Shown here in pieces: positions 18,380-26,527 of a stretch of DNA of 64,000 nucleotides. The stretch spans positions 44,661 to 108,660 of the forward strand of contig JACPEG010000030.1 of assembly GCA_016183615.1 (NCBI GenBank). The letters run 5' to 3'. The notes below the pieces were generated by a model. That model had not been told where the DNA came from, searched no databases, and saw nothing but the letters and a program-made list of their open reading frames with translations. Each line of letters opens with the position of its first letter. Within the stretch, counting starts at the first letter, position 1. This DNA is from Betaproteobacteria bacterium (GTDB lineage Bacteria > Pseudomonadota > Gammaproteobacteria > Burkholderiales > UBA6910). Position numbers and translations under genes: made by a program.

Positions 18380-18724
18380 CTATTCCCCGAAAGCGTCCCG
18401 GATCCATTCCAGATTCCGGCCCTGCGGGTCGGCGAGCAGCACCGCGTCGAAGCGGCATGGAGGGCTGTCTTTCCGGCGCCCCAGGTAATGGCGCGCGGTT
18501 TTGATCAGCCGCGCCTGCTTGGCGCGCGTGATGCTGGCGCCGGCTCCGCCGAAGCCGGAACCGGCGCGCAGCCTCACCTCGACGAACACGAGCGTGTCGC
18601 CGTCCGTCAGGATGAGATCGATCTCGCCGAAGCGGCAGCGGTAATTGCGCTCCAGGAGGCGCAAACCCCGGCGCTCCAGGTAGTCCGCGGCCACGGCTTC
18701 GGCCCGGGCGCCGTCAGCGCGCAC
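18380..18724 (-). CDS. yraN: YraN family protein (UPF0102)
   Basis: A 114-residue protein of the YraN/UPF0102 family, a predicted nuclease fold. The acidic core is visible as FGEIDLILTDGDTLVFVEVR; members usually have VEVK or VEVR at the end of this motif. Its biochemical function is not settled. It overlaps the 3' end of the lpoA-like gene by 11 bases and precedes the SIS gene, the conserved lpoA-yraN-diaA order. Confidence 0.88.
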   Translation of the reverse strand: MRADGARAEAVAADYLERRGLRLLERNYRCRFGEIDLILTDGDTLVFVEVRLRAGSGFGGAGASITRAKQARLIKTARHYLGRRKDSPPCRFDAVLLADPQGRNLEWIRDAFGE

Positions 18725-19880
18725 CGGCCGGAATCTCCTGAACCTGGGCCTGGCCGTCGCGGAAGCGGGCGGGGACGAGCTCGCGCCGGAAGTGCTGGTC
18801 GCGCGCCGGACTGATGCGCCCGGTCACGCCATCCAGGCGCGGGAGCTCCCCGGAACCGGGGTTGCGCAGCAGGGCCTGGGCCAGGCGGTAGGCGTCGATG
18901 CCGAGGGCGTACAGGCGCTCCAGCTCCGCGGCCAGCGGCGGATCGGGCCGGCGGTAGACCATCACCGCCATGTGGTCCGGCTGCACCATCCACGGCATGT
19001 CCAGGAACCGGATGCCGTTCAGGTCGTAGTTGGCGAGGGTGCTGCTGTTGCCGCTGAATACCTGGGAGGTGGCGTAGGCGGGCGTGGCCGGATCGAGGAA
19101 CGGGGCCACCAGCCGGGCGTTGGGGCCCTCAAGCGCGAGAAACACGATGGTGAAGGGAAGTTCGTTGATCTTCCTGCGCAGGGCGGGCAGGGCCGCGGTG
19201 TCGCCCGTGAACACGTATTCCATGGCAATGTCGCCGCCCTGGCGCGACCACTCGTCGGCGAAGGACTGGAGCATGCGTTTCTCGATGGCGCTCTCGCCGC
19301 TCACCAGCACCGCGCTTTTCAGTCCCTCGCCGGCGGCGAACCGCGCCACCTGCTGCGCCTCGGCTTCGACCTGCAGGCTGAGGGTATGGAGGTTGGCAGG
19401 AACCGGGACTTCGCCCTCGGCGACGTTGAGCGCTAGCGTCGGCACGTTTACTCCATTACTCGCGGCGAGCGCCGACACGGCGCTGCGCGTGAGGGGGCCG
19501 ACCACCAGCGCGGCGCCGTCCTCCACCGCGCGCCGGTAAGCGGCGAGGATTTCGGGCGTGGCATCGGTGGTGCCGTACACGCGCACCGGAAGCGCGCTGG
19601 CCTGGTTTTTTTCCGCCACCAGGAATCCCTGGCGCACCACATCGGCGGCGCGCGCGAAACTCGGCGAATTGAGCGGAAGCAGCAGCGCCAGGTGCGGCGG
19701 CGGCCCGGCGGGCGCGGCAGGTGCCGCCGCGGGCGCTTCGGGAGCGATCGAGGGCTGGAGCGGGCGGGGCGCTTCGGCGGCGGGGGCCTGGGCGAGCCGC
19801 AGCTCGGTGGAAAAGGCCTGCGGCGTCCCGTATAGTGGAATCAACCACGCCAGGAGCCACCACGGGGAGAAGCGTTGCAT
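18714..19880 (-). CDS. Penicillin-binding protein activator (LpoA/LppC-like)
   Basis: A 388-residue exported protein made only of the periplasmic-binding-protein-like domain of LpoA (E. coli LpoA, about 678 residues, has an extra N-terminal helical repeat domain). Family features include LALLLPLNSPSFARAADVVR, VGPLTRSAVSALA and VFSGNSSTLANYDLNGIRFL. In E. coli LpoA activates penicillin-binding protein 1A from the outer membrane. The N-terminus has a hydrophobic signal segment but no lipobox cysteine, followed by a proline/alanine-rich linker, so it is probably periplasmic or signal-anchored. Its ATG at 19880 overlaps the TTG start of the divergent rsmI. Confidence 0.8.
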   Translation of the reverse strand: MQRFSPWWLLAWLIPLYGTPQAFSTELRLAQAPAAEAPRPLQPSIAPEAPAAAPAAPAGPPPHLALLLPLNSPSFARAADVVRQGFLVAEKNQASALPVRVYGTTDATPEILAAYRRAVEDGAALVVGPLTRSAVSALAASNGVNVPTLALNVAEGEVPVPANLHTLSLQVEAEAQQVARFAAGEGLKSAVLVSGESAIEKRMLQSFADEWSRQGGDIAMEYVFTGDTAALPALRRKINELPFTIVFLALEGPNARLVAPFLDPATPAYATSQVFSGNSSTLANYDLNGIRFLDMPWMVQPDHMAVMVYRRPDPPLAAELERLYALGIDAYRLAQALLRNPGSGELPRLDGVTGRISPARDQHFRRELVPARFRDGQAQVQEIPAGAR

Positions 19881-20741
19881 CGGAAGGATGACGGGCCGCA
19901 GAAGGGCTCATTATATGTGGTCGCAACGCCCATTGGGAATCTGCGGGACGTCACCCTGCGCGCCCTCGAGGTGCTCGCGTCGGTGGATGTCATCGCCGCG
20001 GAAGACACCCGCACCACCGGCCGGCTGCTCGACGCCCATTCCATCCGCGCCAGGCTGATTTCGCTCCACCAGCACAACGAGCGCGCCGCCGCCGAAAAGA
20101 TCGTGGCCCTGCTGGCGCAAGGCAAGTCCGTGGCCCTTGTCTCCGATGCCGGCACGCCGGGTCTGAGCGATCCGGGGGCGCTGGCCGTGGCCCGTGCCCG
20201 GGAGGCGGGCTATCGCGTGGTGCCGGTTCCCGGTCCCGCCGCCGCTGCCTGTGCCTTGTCGGCAGCCGGCGTACCTTCAGCGCGCTTCCTGTTCTACGGT
20301 TTTCTTCCGGCCAGGGCCGGCCAGCGAAGGGGCGAGCTGGAGGCCGTGAAAAGCCTGCCGTTCGGCCTGATTTTCTACGAAGCGCCCCACCGCGTCGCCG
20401 ATTGCATCGCGGATCTGGTGAAGGTGCTGGGCGCGCAGCGCACGGTGACGCTGGCGCGGGAACTCACCAAATTGTTCGAGGAGATTCACACCTGCGCGCT
20501 GGGCGAGGCGCGGGCGTGGCTGGAGGCGGATGCCCATCGCGGCAAGGGAGAGTTCGTGCTGGTGGTCTGGCCGCCGGCAGCACTCGAAAAAAGCGGTCTG
20601 TCCGATGCAGCAAAACACACGCTCGAGGTGTTGCGCTCGGAGCTTCCGCTCAAGCAGGCGTCGACGCTTGCCGCTGCGATCACCGGGGAGAACAGGAAGA
20701 CGCTGTACGATTACGGGCTGAGCGTGAAACGCGATCCGTAG
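19875..20741 (+). CDS. rsmI: 16S rRNA (cytidine(1402)-2'-O)-methyltransferase
   Basis: A 288-residue SAM-dependent methyltransferase that 2'-O-methylates C1402 in the 16S rRNA decoding centre. The tetrapyrrole-methylase-type signature VATPIGNLRDVTLRALE is followed by VIAAEDTRTTGRLLDAH and VSDAGTPGLSDPG. TTG at 19875 is chosen: GGGGAG lies six bases upstream and no ATG fits. It is divergent from lpoA, with which it shares six bases at the start. The stop codon TAG lies within a REP-like repeat (GTAGGTTGGG), so the last residues may have been altered by repeat insertion. Confidence 0.93.
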   Translation: MHRKDDGPQKGSLYVVATPIGNLRDVTLRALEVLASVDVIAAEDTRTTGRLLDAHSIRARLISLHQHNERAAAEKIVALLAQGKSVALVSDAGTPGLSDPGALAVARAREAGYRVVPVPGPAAAACALSAAGVPSARFLFYGFLPARAGQRRGELEAVKSLPFGLIFYEAPHRVADCIADLVKVLGAQRTVTLARELTKLFEEIHTCALGEARAWLEADAHRGKGEFVLVVWPPAALEKSGLSDAAKHTLEVLRSELPLKQASTLAAAITGENRKTLYDYGLSVKRDP

Positions 20742-20818
20742 GTTGGGCTTCGCTTGCGAAGCCCAACAGCGCTTCGGCGTCGTCGGCCCCTCCGTGTTGG
20801 GCATGAATGCCCAACCTG
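20738..20818. repeat. REP-like inverted pair C2
   Basis: GTAGGTTGGGCTTCGCTTGC (continuing GAAGCCCAAC) at 20738-20767 and the inverted GTGTTGGGCATGAATGCCCA (continuing ACCTGCGG) at about 20793-20820. Same family as the pair at 11975-12064. The rsmI stop codon is the TAG in its first bases. Confidence 0.75.
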
Positions 20819-20825
20819 CGGTTCC

Positions 20826-21314
20826 TCAAGGCTCGGGTCCGAGCCAGGCGTGTCCCGCTTTCCGCACCCCCTCCATGATGGCCACCAGGTCCTGCTCCCA
20901 GCGCGCGAACACCGGCTTCAGCTCCGGCTGCGGAAACATCCCGGCGTACAGCGCCGGGTTGGTGGTCACGAGAATGGTCTCGTCTTCCTCGGCGAAGATG
21001 GCCACGCTCAGGGGCAGGAAGGGAATGAGGTCCGGGTAGGCGGCCGCGAGCCGGGCCACTTCCTCCGGCTTGCCGTAGAACACCACCCGGTACTTGTCGG
21101 TCTTGTAGCCGCGGTTTTCCAGCCCCACATCCACCCGCTGCACCCGCGATATCGTGTAGCCCCGGGCCGCGATCGCGGCCTGCAGCGCCGTCATGGCCTC
21201 GGGGAAGGGCTGGGCCGAGCGGGCGATCATCAGGTCCTGGGCCGCGGCCGGCGCGGCCGGCGCGGCCGGCGCGAGCGCGACGAATGCCGCAGCGATGAGC
21301 GCGCGCAGCCTCAC
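20826..21314 (-). CDS. DUF302 domain secreted protein
   Basis: A 162-residue exported protein with a DUF302 domain. A signal peptide with an alanine/proline-rich end (about residues 1-25) precedes the domain: FPEAMTALQAAIAARGYTIS, YRVVFYGKPEEVARL and a PFLPLSVAIFAEEDETILVTTNPAL strand region. DUF302 proteins are small alpha/beta sandwich proteins found with sulphur- and metal-oxidation genes; their ligand is unknown. The ATG overlaps the 3' end of the cytochrome gene, which carries a second DUF302 domain, so they should act together. Confidence 0.8.
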   Translation of the reverse strand: MRLRALIAAAFVALAPAAPAAPAAAQDLMIARSAQPFPEAMTALQAAIAARGYTISRVQRVDVGLENRGYKTDKYRVVFYGKPEEVARLAAAYPDLIPFLPLSVAIFAEEDETILVTTNPALYAGMFPQPELKPVFARWEQDLVAIMEGVRKAGHAWLGPEP

Positions 21315-22336
21315 AGGGTGGACTCCTCCAGGATGGCCAGGGTGCGCCGGGTGAGCTCGTCGGCCAGGTCCTTCAGCTCCTGGTTGTTGAACATGGGCAG
21401 CAGCCGCCGCGGGTTGTAGGCCATCAGCCGCACCTTTCCCCGCTCCTCGACCACCGTAATGCGGAACGGCAGGAACATGCCGACCCGCGGGTCCACGCCG
21501 AGGGCTTCGTTGAGAAACTGGAAGTTGCAGAAATAGACGATGTGGCGGCTGCGGTCCTCGCGGCCCTCCGGCACCAGCCCGAAATCCAGTCCCTGCTCGC
21601 GGATCAGCAGGAAATTGTTGGAACTCACCGCCCTCTTCACGTTTTCAACGGTGGTTTTGAGGTCGTAGGGGGATTCCACCACCAGCACCGGCGCCTCGGT
21701 GGAGGCGGGCAGCGCAGTGCCCTTCTGCAGGCCGCGCAGGTAGCTCACGATGTCGTCAATGTCCCTTTCGGCGAGGCCCTGCTTGAGGAATGACTCCATG
21801 GGCGTGCCCGCCCGCCCGCGCATGAGGATTTCCTTGATCAGGGTATCGGTGGCGCTTACCAGAAAGCCCTCGTTGTTGAGGGCCGGGGCCATCACCGGCA
21901 GCGCGCGCGGCCGCGACAGGGTGATGCCGGTGCCGTGGCCGCCCTCGCCTTTGGCCCCGTGGCAGCCTGCGCAGTGGGCATCGTAGAGCTTCCGGCCGCG
22001 CTTCGCATCGCCGGTCACGGGGATGTCGGGATAGCGCATGCGCGGCGCCTTGCTCCAGCTCCGGACGCGGGCGACGATGGCCTCCACGTCCTCGGTGGGG
22101 AGCGCCAGGAACGCGGGCATCACGCGCCCCGGGCGGCCGTGGCGGATGGTGCGGCGAAGATAGTCGTCGTCGATGCTGGCCTGAAACGAAGGCAGCGCCA
22201 GCGGCACTCCGATGCCGCCGTTGCCGGTGTCCCCGTGGCAGGCGGCGCAGTGGCGCGAATAGAGCGCGGCGCCGTCGGCGCCGAAAGCCCACGGCGCGGC
22301 CGCAAGCCCCAGCAGGAAAATCAGGATGCGATGCAT
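21311..22336 (-). CDS. Di-haem cytochrome c fused to a DUF302 domain
   Basis: A 341-residue periplasmic protein. Signal peptide about 1-19, then two class I cytochrome c modules with CAACH (30-34) and CAGCH (122-126). Distal methionine candidates are MPAF near 73 and the methionines near GRAGTPMESF. From about residue 220 a DUF302 domain follows (VVESPYDLKTTVENVKRAV ... IVYFCNFQFLNEALGVDPRV ... MAYNPRRLLPMFNN). It is probably an electron-transfer protein in the periplasm, with DUF302 as a sensing or docking part. It is the first gene of a two-gene operon and has an FNR-type site about 60 bases upstream. Confidence 0.82.
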   Translation of the reverse strand: MHRILIFLLGLAAAPWAFGADGAALYSRHCAACHGDTGNGGIGVPLALPSFQASIDDDYLRRTIRHGRPGRVMPAFLALPTEDVEAIVARVRSWSKAPRMRYPDIPVTGDAKRGRKLYDAHCAGCHGAKGEGGHGTGITLSRPRALPVMAPALNNEGFLVSATDTLIKEILMRGRAGTPMESFLKQGLAERDIDDIVSYLRGLQKGTALPASTEAPVLVVESPYDLKTTVENVKRAVSSNNFLLIREQGLDFGLVPEGREDRSRHIVYFCNFQFLNEALGVDPRVGMFLPFRITVVEERGKVRLMAYNPRRLLPMFNNQELKDLADELTRRTLAILEESTL

Positions 22337-22391
22337 GAGTCGGCGAAGCTGTTGTTGCGATCGATCATAGCCGGGGAACAGGGGCGCGGGC

Positions 22392-22405
22392 TTGACTTAA
22401 ATCAA
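22392..22405 (-). promoter_or_regulatory. FNR/ANR-type binding site
   Basis: TTGACTTAAATCAA matches the FNR-family consensus TTGAT-N4-ATCAA at nine of ten defined bases. It is centred about 62 bases before the cytochrome-DUF302 start codon, a spacing that suits activation of that operon in low oxygen. It could also act on pyrC, 111 bases away on the other side, but that is less likely. Confidence 0.55.
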
Positions 22406-22483
22406 ATGGAAAAAAGGGAGTGCTACGCCGCTTTGACTACTCCCGTTGGGTATCGCCGCCGCGTGCCGGCGCGGAAGGGCGGC

Positions 22484-22489
22484 TATAAT
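22484..22489 (+). promoter_or_regulatory. Probable -10 element of the pyrC promoter
   Basis: A perfect TATAAT lies 27 bases before the pyrC ATG, which would give a leader of only about 20 bases. No convincing -35 hexamer is seen at 16-18 bases upstream (GCGTGC at 17), so this is a partial prediction. Confidence 0.4.
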
Positions 22490-22515
22490 GGCCGCTGCCT
22501 GCCGGCGAAACCTTC

Positions 22516-23583
22516 ATGACCCGCCTCACCCTCACCCGCCCCGACGACTGGCACCTCCATTTGCGCGACGGCGAGAAGCTGGCGGCGGTGCTGGCCCATA
22601 CCTGGCAGCGTTTCGGGCGCGCCATCGCGATGCCCAACCTGAAGCTCCCCGTCACCACCGCCGACGCGGCGCGGGCCTACCGGGAGCGCATTCTCGCGGC
22701 GCTGCCCAGGGGGGCGCGGTTCGAGCCGCTGATGACGCTCTACCTCACCGATAACACGCCGCCGGAGGAGATCGAGAAGGCGAAAGCGAGCGGATTCGTT
22801 CACGGCGTGAAGCTCTATCCGGCGGGAGCCACTACCCATTCCGATGCGGGCGTCACCGATCTTGCCAGGTGTTACCGCGCCCTGGAGAAGATGGAGCAGA
22901 CCGGTCTGCCGCTGCTGGTACACGGGGAGGTGACCGATCCCGAAGTGGACGTGTTCGACCGGGAGAAGGTGTTTATCGAGCGCGTCCTGGCGCCCGTGGT
23001 GGCACGGTTCCAGGGACTCAGGGTGGTGCTCGAGCACATCACCACGAAGGAGGCGGCGCAATTCGTGACGGAGTCGCCGCCGCGGGTGAGCGCCACCATC
23101 ACCGCCCATCATCTACTGCTCAACCGAAGTGCCCTGTTTCAGGGCGGAATTCGGCCGCATCTCTACTGCCTGCCGGTGCTCAAGCGCGAACAGCATCGCC
23201 AGGCCCTGGTGGCGGCGGCGACGGGCGGGAATCCGAAGTTTTTCCTGGGCACCGACAGCGCCCCCCACGGGCGGCGCGGCAAGGAGACGGCCTGCGGCTG
23301 CGCCGGCATCTACACGGCTCACGCGGGAATCGAGCTCTACGCCGAAGTGTTCGAGCAGGCGGGGGCGCTGGATCGCCTGGAGGCGTTCGCCAGTTTCCAC
23401 GGCGCCGATTTCTACAAGCTGCCGCGCAACAGTGAAACAATCACGCTGGAAAAGCGCGCGTGGACCGTTCCGCAGGACTATCCGTTCGGCGACGACGTGC
23501 TCGTGCCGCTGCGCGCGGGCGGCACGGTGGGCTGGAGCCTGGCCACGTCCCCGCCGGGAAACGAGGCGGGAGGTCGCGAATGA
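22516..23583 (+). CDS. pyrC: Dihydroorotase
   Basis: A 355-residue zinc amidohydrolase that closes carbamoyl aspartate to dihydroorotate in pyrimidine synthesis. The metal-binding start is [10 protein letters not shown]; the carboxylated-lysine region is [15 protein letters not shown], further histidines are in LPLLVHGEV and [12 protein letters not shown], and the catalytic aspartate is in [16 protein letters not shown]. Motifs and length fit the E. coli-type PyrC. The last residues (NEAGGRE) and the TGA stop come from a family B repeat (GTCGCGAATGAATTCGC), so the C-terminus has been replaced or trimmed by repeat insertion. Confidence 0.95.
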   Translation: MTRLTLTRPDDWHLHLRDGEKLAAVLAHTWQRFGRAIAMPNLKLPVTTADAARAYRERILAALPRGARFEPLMTLYLTDNTPPEEIEKAKASGFVHGVKLYPAGATTHSDAGVTDLARCYRALEKMEQTGLPLLVHGEVTDPEVDVFDREKVFIERVLAPVVARFQGLRVVLEHITTKEAAQFVTESPPRVSATITAHHLLLNRSALFQGGIRPHLYCLPVLKREQHRQALVAAATGGNPKFFLGTDSAPHGRRGKETACGCAGIYTAHAGIELYAEVFEQAGALDRLEAFASFHGADFYKLPRNSETITLEKRAWTVPQDYPFGDDVLVPLRAGGTVGWSLATSPPGNEAGGRE

Positions 23584-23668
23584 ATTCGCTCCTACGGGGG
23601 TGGCAGGAGGGAATTTATCCCCGACAGCAACCGTCGACGGCAGGGTCGCAAATAAATTCACTCCCGCC
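23573..23668. repeat. REP-like cluster B4
   Basis: Three family B palindromes: GTCGCGAATGAATTCGCTCC at 23573 (containing the pyrC stop), CAGGAGGGAATTTATCCCCG at about 23604 and GGTCGCAAATAAATTCACTC at about 23644. The copies diverge more than in the other clusters, suggesting age. Confidence 0.7.
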
Positions 23669-23690
23669 AAGGCAGGGGCGGATCAGCGGG

Positions 23691-24203
23691 TCAGGGAAAC
23701 GCCGGCATTGTCGGCTCGACGCCGTGGGAGGTGGCCTCGGGGTGCTTGCGCTCCACCAGTTCGCGGACCGCGGCCACCCGGTGCAGCGGCACGTCCACCA
23801 TCATCAGCACCTTTCCCTGCTCGATTTCCGGGAAAAACGCCTTGAGCCGGGAATTGGGCACGGCGCTCGCCGCCATGCTGGCGGCCCAGGCCCCGAACAG
23901 GGCGCCCACCAGCGCCGTGATGAGCACAGTGACCAGTTGCAGCGAAACGCCCTCCGGCGGGAACATCACCACGATAATACCCCCCAGAATGCCGGCTACC
24001 CCGCCGATGGCCATGCCGAGCTCGGCCCCGTGCACGATGTCGGTCTTCTGGAAGTAGGTGGCTTCGGGCAGATCGCTCGGAAGCGAGCCCCGCTGGGCGA
24101 GGAAATGCAGGTGACGCTCCTCGATGCGGGCCAGCAGCATTTCGTTCAGCATGGCCCGGGCGCTGGGGATGTCCGGCAGCATGAAATAGAGTCGCCTTCT
24201 CAT
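23691..24203 (-). CDS. DUF1269-like inner-membrane protein
   Basis: A 170-residue protein with a soluble start (RRRLYFMLPDIPSARAMLNEMLLARIEERHLHFLAQRG in the N-terminal 45 residues), two closely spaced membrane segments (LGMAIGGVAGILGGIIVVMF and LVTVLITALVGALFGAWAAS) and a soluble C-terminus ending HPEATSHGVEPTMPAFP. The layout is that of DUF1269/TMEM-type stress-related membrane proteins; no function is established. ATG at 24203 is chosen over upstream codons because AGGAG stands seven bases before it. Confidence 0.7.
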   Translation of the reverse strand: MRRRLYFMLPDIPSARAMLNEMLLARIEERHLHFLAQRGSLPSDLPEATYFQKTDIVHGAELGMAIGGVAGILGGIIVVMFPPEGVSLQLVTVLITALVGALFGAWAASMAASAVPNSRLKAFFPEIEQGKVLMMVDVPLHRVAAVRELVERKHPEATSHGVEPTMPAFP

Positions 24204-24358
24204 GGTGTCTCCTTTCCAGGATGGGGGACCCCCGGCGTTCCTGGTGCAGCCGGCCCGGCCCCGGTTCAACGGCCGATACTTAACCGATAGTAAATCCGAC
24301 CAAACTGTTCAAGTATCGTTCCGCAAGGGGAACTCCCTGGCAGATGGTAAAATCTGAA

Positions 24359-24862
24359 GGAAGCTGGCCAGACAGTCGCTGCCATCCCTCGTGGGTGGGA
24401 GAGGAAAGTCCGGGCTCCGCAGAGCAGGATGCCGGCTAACGGCCGGACGCCGCGAGGCGATGGAAAGTGCCACAGAAAACATACCGCCTAAGTCCGGCTC
24501 GCCGGATTTGCCGCCCGCAAGGGCGGCAAGTCCCCCAAGTAGAGCAGATGCGCCAGTGGCAACGCTGGTGGCGGGCTCGGCGAGCCGGGCCGGTAAGGGT
24601 GAAAAGGTGCGAAGCGGCGCAAGCCGCTTGGGGGCTTTCGGCGAGGGTGACCGTCAGGTCAGCCGAAGCCAAATGTCACCGTAAGAGCGCACCGCGCTCC
24701 TGGCAACAGGGGCGGCAGGGTAAACCCCATCCGGAGCAAGACCAAGTAGGGGAACGACAGTGCTGCTCGCGCTGTTCCCGGGTAGGTCGCTCGAGCGTGC
24801 GGGCAACCGTACGCCTAGAGGAATGACTGTCCACGACAGAACCCGGCTTATCGGCCAGCTTT
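24359..24862 (+). ncRNA. rnpB: RNase P RNA, class A
   Basis: The catalytic RNA of RNase P, which removes 5' leaders from tRNA precursors. The outer helix P1 is formed by GAAGCTGGCCAGACAGTCGC at the 5' end and CGGCCAGCTT at the 3' end. Conserved core segments are GAGGAAAGTCCGGGCTCCGC (24400 region), GGTAAGGGTGAAAAGGTGCG near 24591, and AGAGGAATGACTGTCC with GACAGAACCCGGCTTATCGG near the 3' end. Length of about 504 bases is somewhat above the usual 350-450, owing to long middle helices. A TAAAAT box at 24348-24353 is a probable -10. A T-run directly after P1 probably ends transcription. Confidence 0.95.
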
Positions 24863-24867
24863 TTTCT
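24857..24867 (+). terminator. T-run at rnpB 3' end
   Basis: The closing strand of the P1 helix (GGCCAGC) runs straight into TTTTTTC, so the terminal helix plus T-run can serve as an intrinsic terminator. A further weak hairpin (GAGAAAC / GTTTCTC, 24897-24918) follows without a T-run. Confidence 0.5.
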
Positions 24868-25019
24868 TCATAATTTTCGAACTCGTCCACGTACTTGAGA
24901 AACAACCTTCGGTTTCTCTCGTATCCTTATTATTTGTCAGCACTATTTAATTCTTAAACCGGTCGTGAAGTTTTCCGGTTAAGTCTTTGTCCCGACAAGG
25001 GAAAACCTCTGATTCGCCC

Positions 25020-25048
25020 TTGACCTTCCCGGGTTTTTGCCCTAGAGT
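25020..25048 (+). promoter_or_regulatory. Probable mra (dcw cluster) promoter
   Basis: TTGACC at 25020-25025 and TAGAGT at 25043-25048 are separated by 17 bases, a reasonable sigma-70 promoter. It lies about 64 bases before the mraZ start, in an AT-richer stretch after rnpB, and its -10 touches the first MraZ repeat, so repression by MraZ would block it. Confidence 0.55.
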
Positions 25049-25076
25049 GGGAAATAGTGGTAAAAAGTGGGAGAAC
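25046..25076 (+). promoter_or_regulatory. MraZ operator (three TGG-type repeats)
   Basis: GTGGG, GTGGT and GTGGG occur at 25047, 25057 and 25067, exactly ten bases apart. MraZ proteins bind TGGGN-type direct repeats spaced about ten bases apart before mraZ, so this is the expected autoregulatory site for the whole cell-wall/division cluster. Confidence 0.8.
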
Positions 25077-25111
25077 GAGCTCCAAGAACAACGGAGGGGT
25101 GGCGGAGAGAG

Positions 25112-25558
25112 ATGTTTCAGGGGGCTACAGAACTCACGCTGGACGCCAAGGGCCGTCTGGCCATTCCGTCGCGGCACCGCGAGGCTTTGCAGGTGCAGGC
25201 GGAGGGCAAGCTCGTGCTCACCGCCCATCCCCATCGCTGTCTTGTTCTTTATCCCCGTCCCGGCTGGGACCCGATCCGCAGCCGCATCATGGCCTTTCCC
25301 AGCCTCGATGCCCAGGCCAGCAAGCTGCAACGCCTGCTGGTGGGCTTTGCCGAGGAGGTGGACATGGACGGGGCGGGGCGCGTGCTGATTTCGCCCGAGC
25401 TGCGCAAGTTTGCGTCCCTCGACAAGCACGTGATGCTGGTGGGCCAGGGCAGCCATTTGGAGCTGTGGAGCCTGGAGGCCTGGGAAGCGCAGCTCGGCGA
25501 AATCATGGCCCAGGGGGACAAGCTGCTGCCCCCCGGGATGGAGAACTTCAGCTTGTGA
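25112..25558 (+). CDS. mraZ: Transcriptional regulator MraZ
   Basis: A 148-residue protein with the two SpoVT/AbrB-like repeats of MraZ: first [25 protein letters not shown], second [21 protein letters not shown]. It forms a ring-shaped oligomer and represses the dcw operon by binding the repeats just upstream. First gene of the cluster. ATG at 25112 is preceded by GGAG within GCGGAGAGAG. Its TGA overlaps the GTG start of rsmH. Confidence 0.96.
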   Translation: MFQGATELTLDAKGRLAIPSRHREALQVQAEGKLVLTAHPHRCLVLYPRPGWDPIRSRIMAFPSLDAQASKLQRLLVGFAEEVDMDGAGRVLISPELRKFASLDKHVMLVGQGSHLELWSLEAWEAQLGEIMAQGDKLLPPGMENFSL

Positions 25559-26490
25559 CGTCCTCCTCGCAGCACTTCAGCGTGCTGCTCGACGAGGCGA
25601 TTGAAGCGTTGCAGGTGCGCGCCGACGGGTTTTACGTGGACGGCACCTTCGGCCGGGGCGGCCACAGCCGGGCAATTCTGGCGCGGCTGGGGGCAGCCGG
25701 CCGGCTCATCGCGCTGGACAAGGATCCGGCGGCGGTGAAAGCGGCAAGCCGCATTGCGGACCCGCGCTTCACGATCGTGAAGAGCGGCTTCGCCAGGCTC
25801 GCACAAGTGGTGCGCGGGCTGGGGGTGGCGCAGGTGGACGGGGTGCTGCTGGATATCGGCGTGTCCTCCCCGCAGCTGGAGGACGCTTCCCGGGGCTTCA
25901 GCTTCAGGAGCGATGGCCCCCTCGACATGCGCATGGACGCGAGTCAGGGCAGGACCGCGGCAGAGTGGCTCGCAACCGCTTCAGAACGGGAACTGGAGGA
26001 GGTCATAAGAACCTATGGCGAAGAACGGTTTGCTAAACAGATTGCAGGAGCGGTTGTTGCGGAACGAGCGCGGCGGCCTGTTGCTACCACACGGCAACTT
26101 GCCCAGATCGTGGCAAAAGCCGTCAAAACGCGTGAACCCGGCCAGGATCCGGCGACGCGCACTTTTCAAGCTCTACGGATTTACCTCAATCAGGAGCTTG
26201 AGGAGCTGTCGCTAGTGCTGCCGCAAGCCGTCGATCTGCTCAAGCCCGGAGGGCGCCTGGCAGTGATCAGCTTCCACTCGCTCGAGGACCGCATCGTCAA
26301 GCGCTTCCTGCGGGAACAGTCGGCGCCGCCGAAGCTGCCGAGGAAGCTGCCGGTGCGGGAGGCGGAGTTGCCGCGGCCGCGGATGAGGACGGTGGGCAAG
26401 CCGGTGCGGCCGGGGCCCGCGGAGGTGGCGGCGAATCCCCGGGCCCGCAGCGCCATCATGCGAGTGGGGGAGCGGACATCGGAGCCATGA
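25555..26490 (+). CDS. rsmH: 16S rRNA (cytosine(1402)-N4)-methyltransferase
   Basis: A 311-residue methyltransferase acting on C1402 of 16S rRNA, the same base that RsmI (at 19875) methylates on the ribose; both enzymes are thus in this window. Motifs: [17 protein letters not shown] (SAM binding), [15 protein letters not shown], and [20 protein letters not shown] at 25555 overlaps the mraZ stop (GTGA). Between about 25981 and 26220 the G+C drops relative to the rest of the gene, while the protein sequence stays family-like. Confidence 0.95.
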   Translation: MTSSSQHFSVLLDEAIEALQVRADGFYVDGTFGRGGHSRAILARLGAAGRLIALDKDPAAVKAASRIADPRFTIVKSGFARLAQVVRGLGVAQVDGVLLDIGVSSPQLEDASRGFSFRSDGPLDMRMDASQGRTAAEWLATASERELEEVIRTYGEERFAKQIAGAVVAERARRPVATTRQLAQIVAKAVKTREPGQDPATRTFQALRIYLNQELEELSLVLPQAVDLLKPGGRLAVISFHSLEDRIVKRFLREQSAPPKLPRKLPVREAELPRPRMRTVGKPVRPGPAEVAANPRARSAIMRVGERTSEP

Positions 26491-26527
26491 AATTGCGCGT
26501 TGTCTTGAGGCGCCGGGGGGATCTGCC

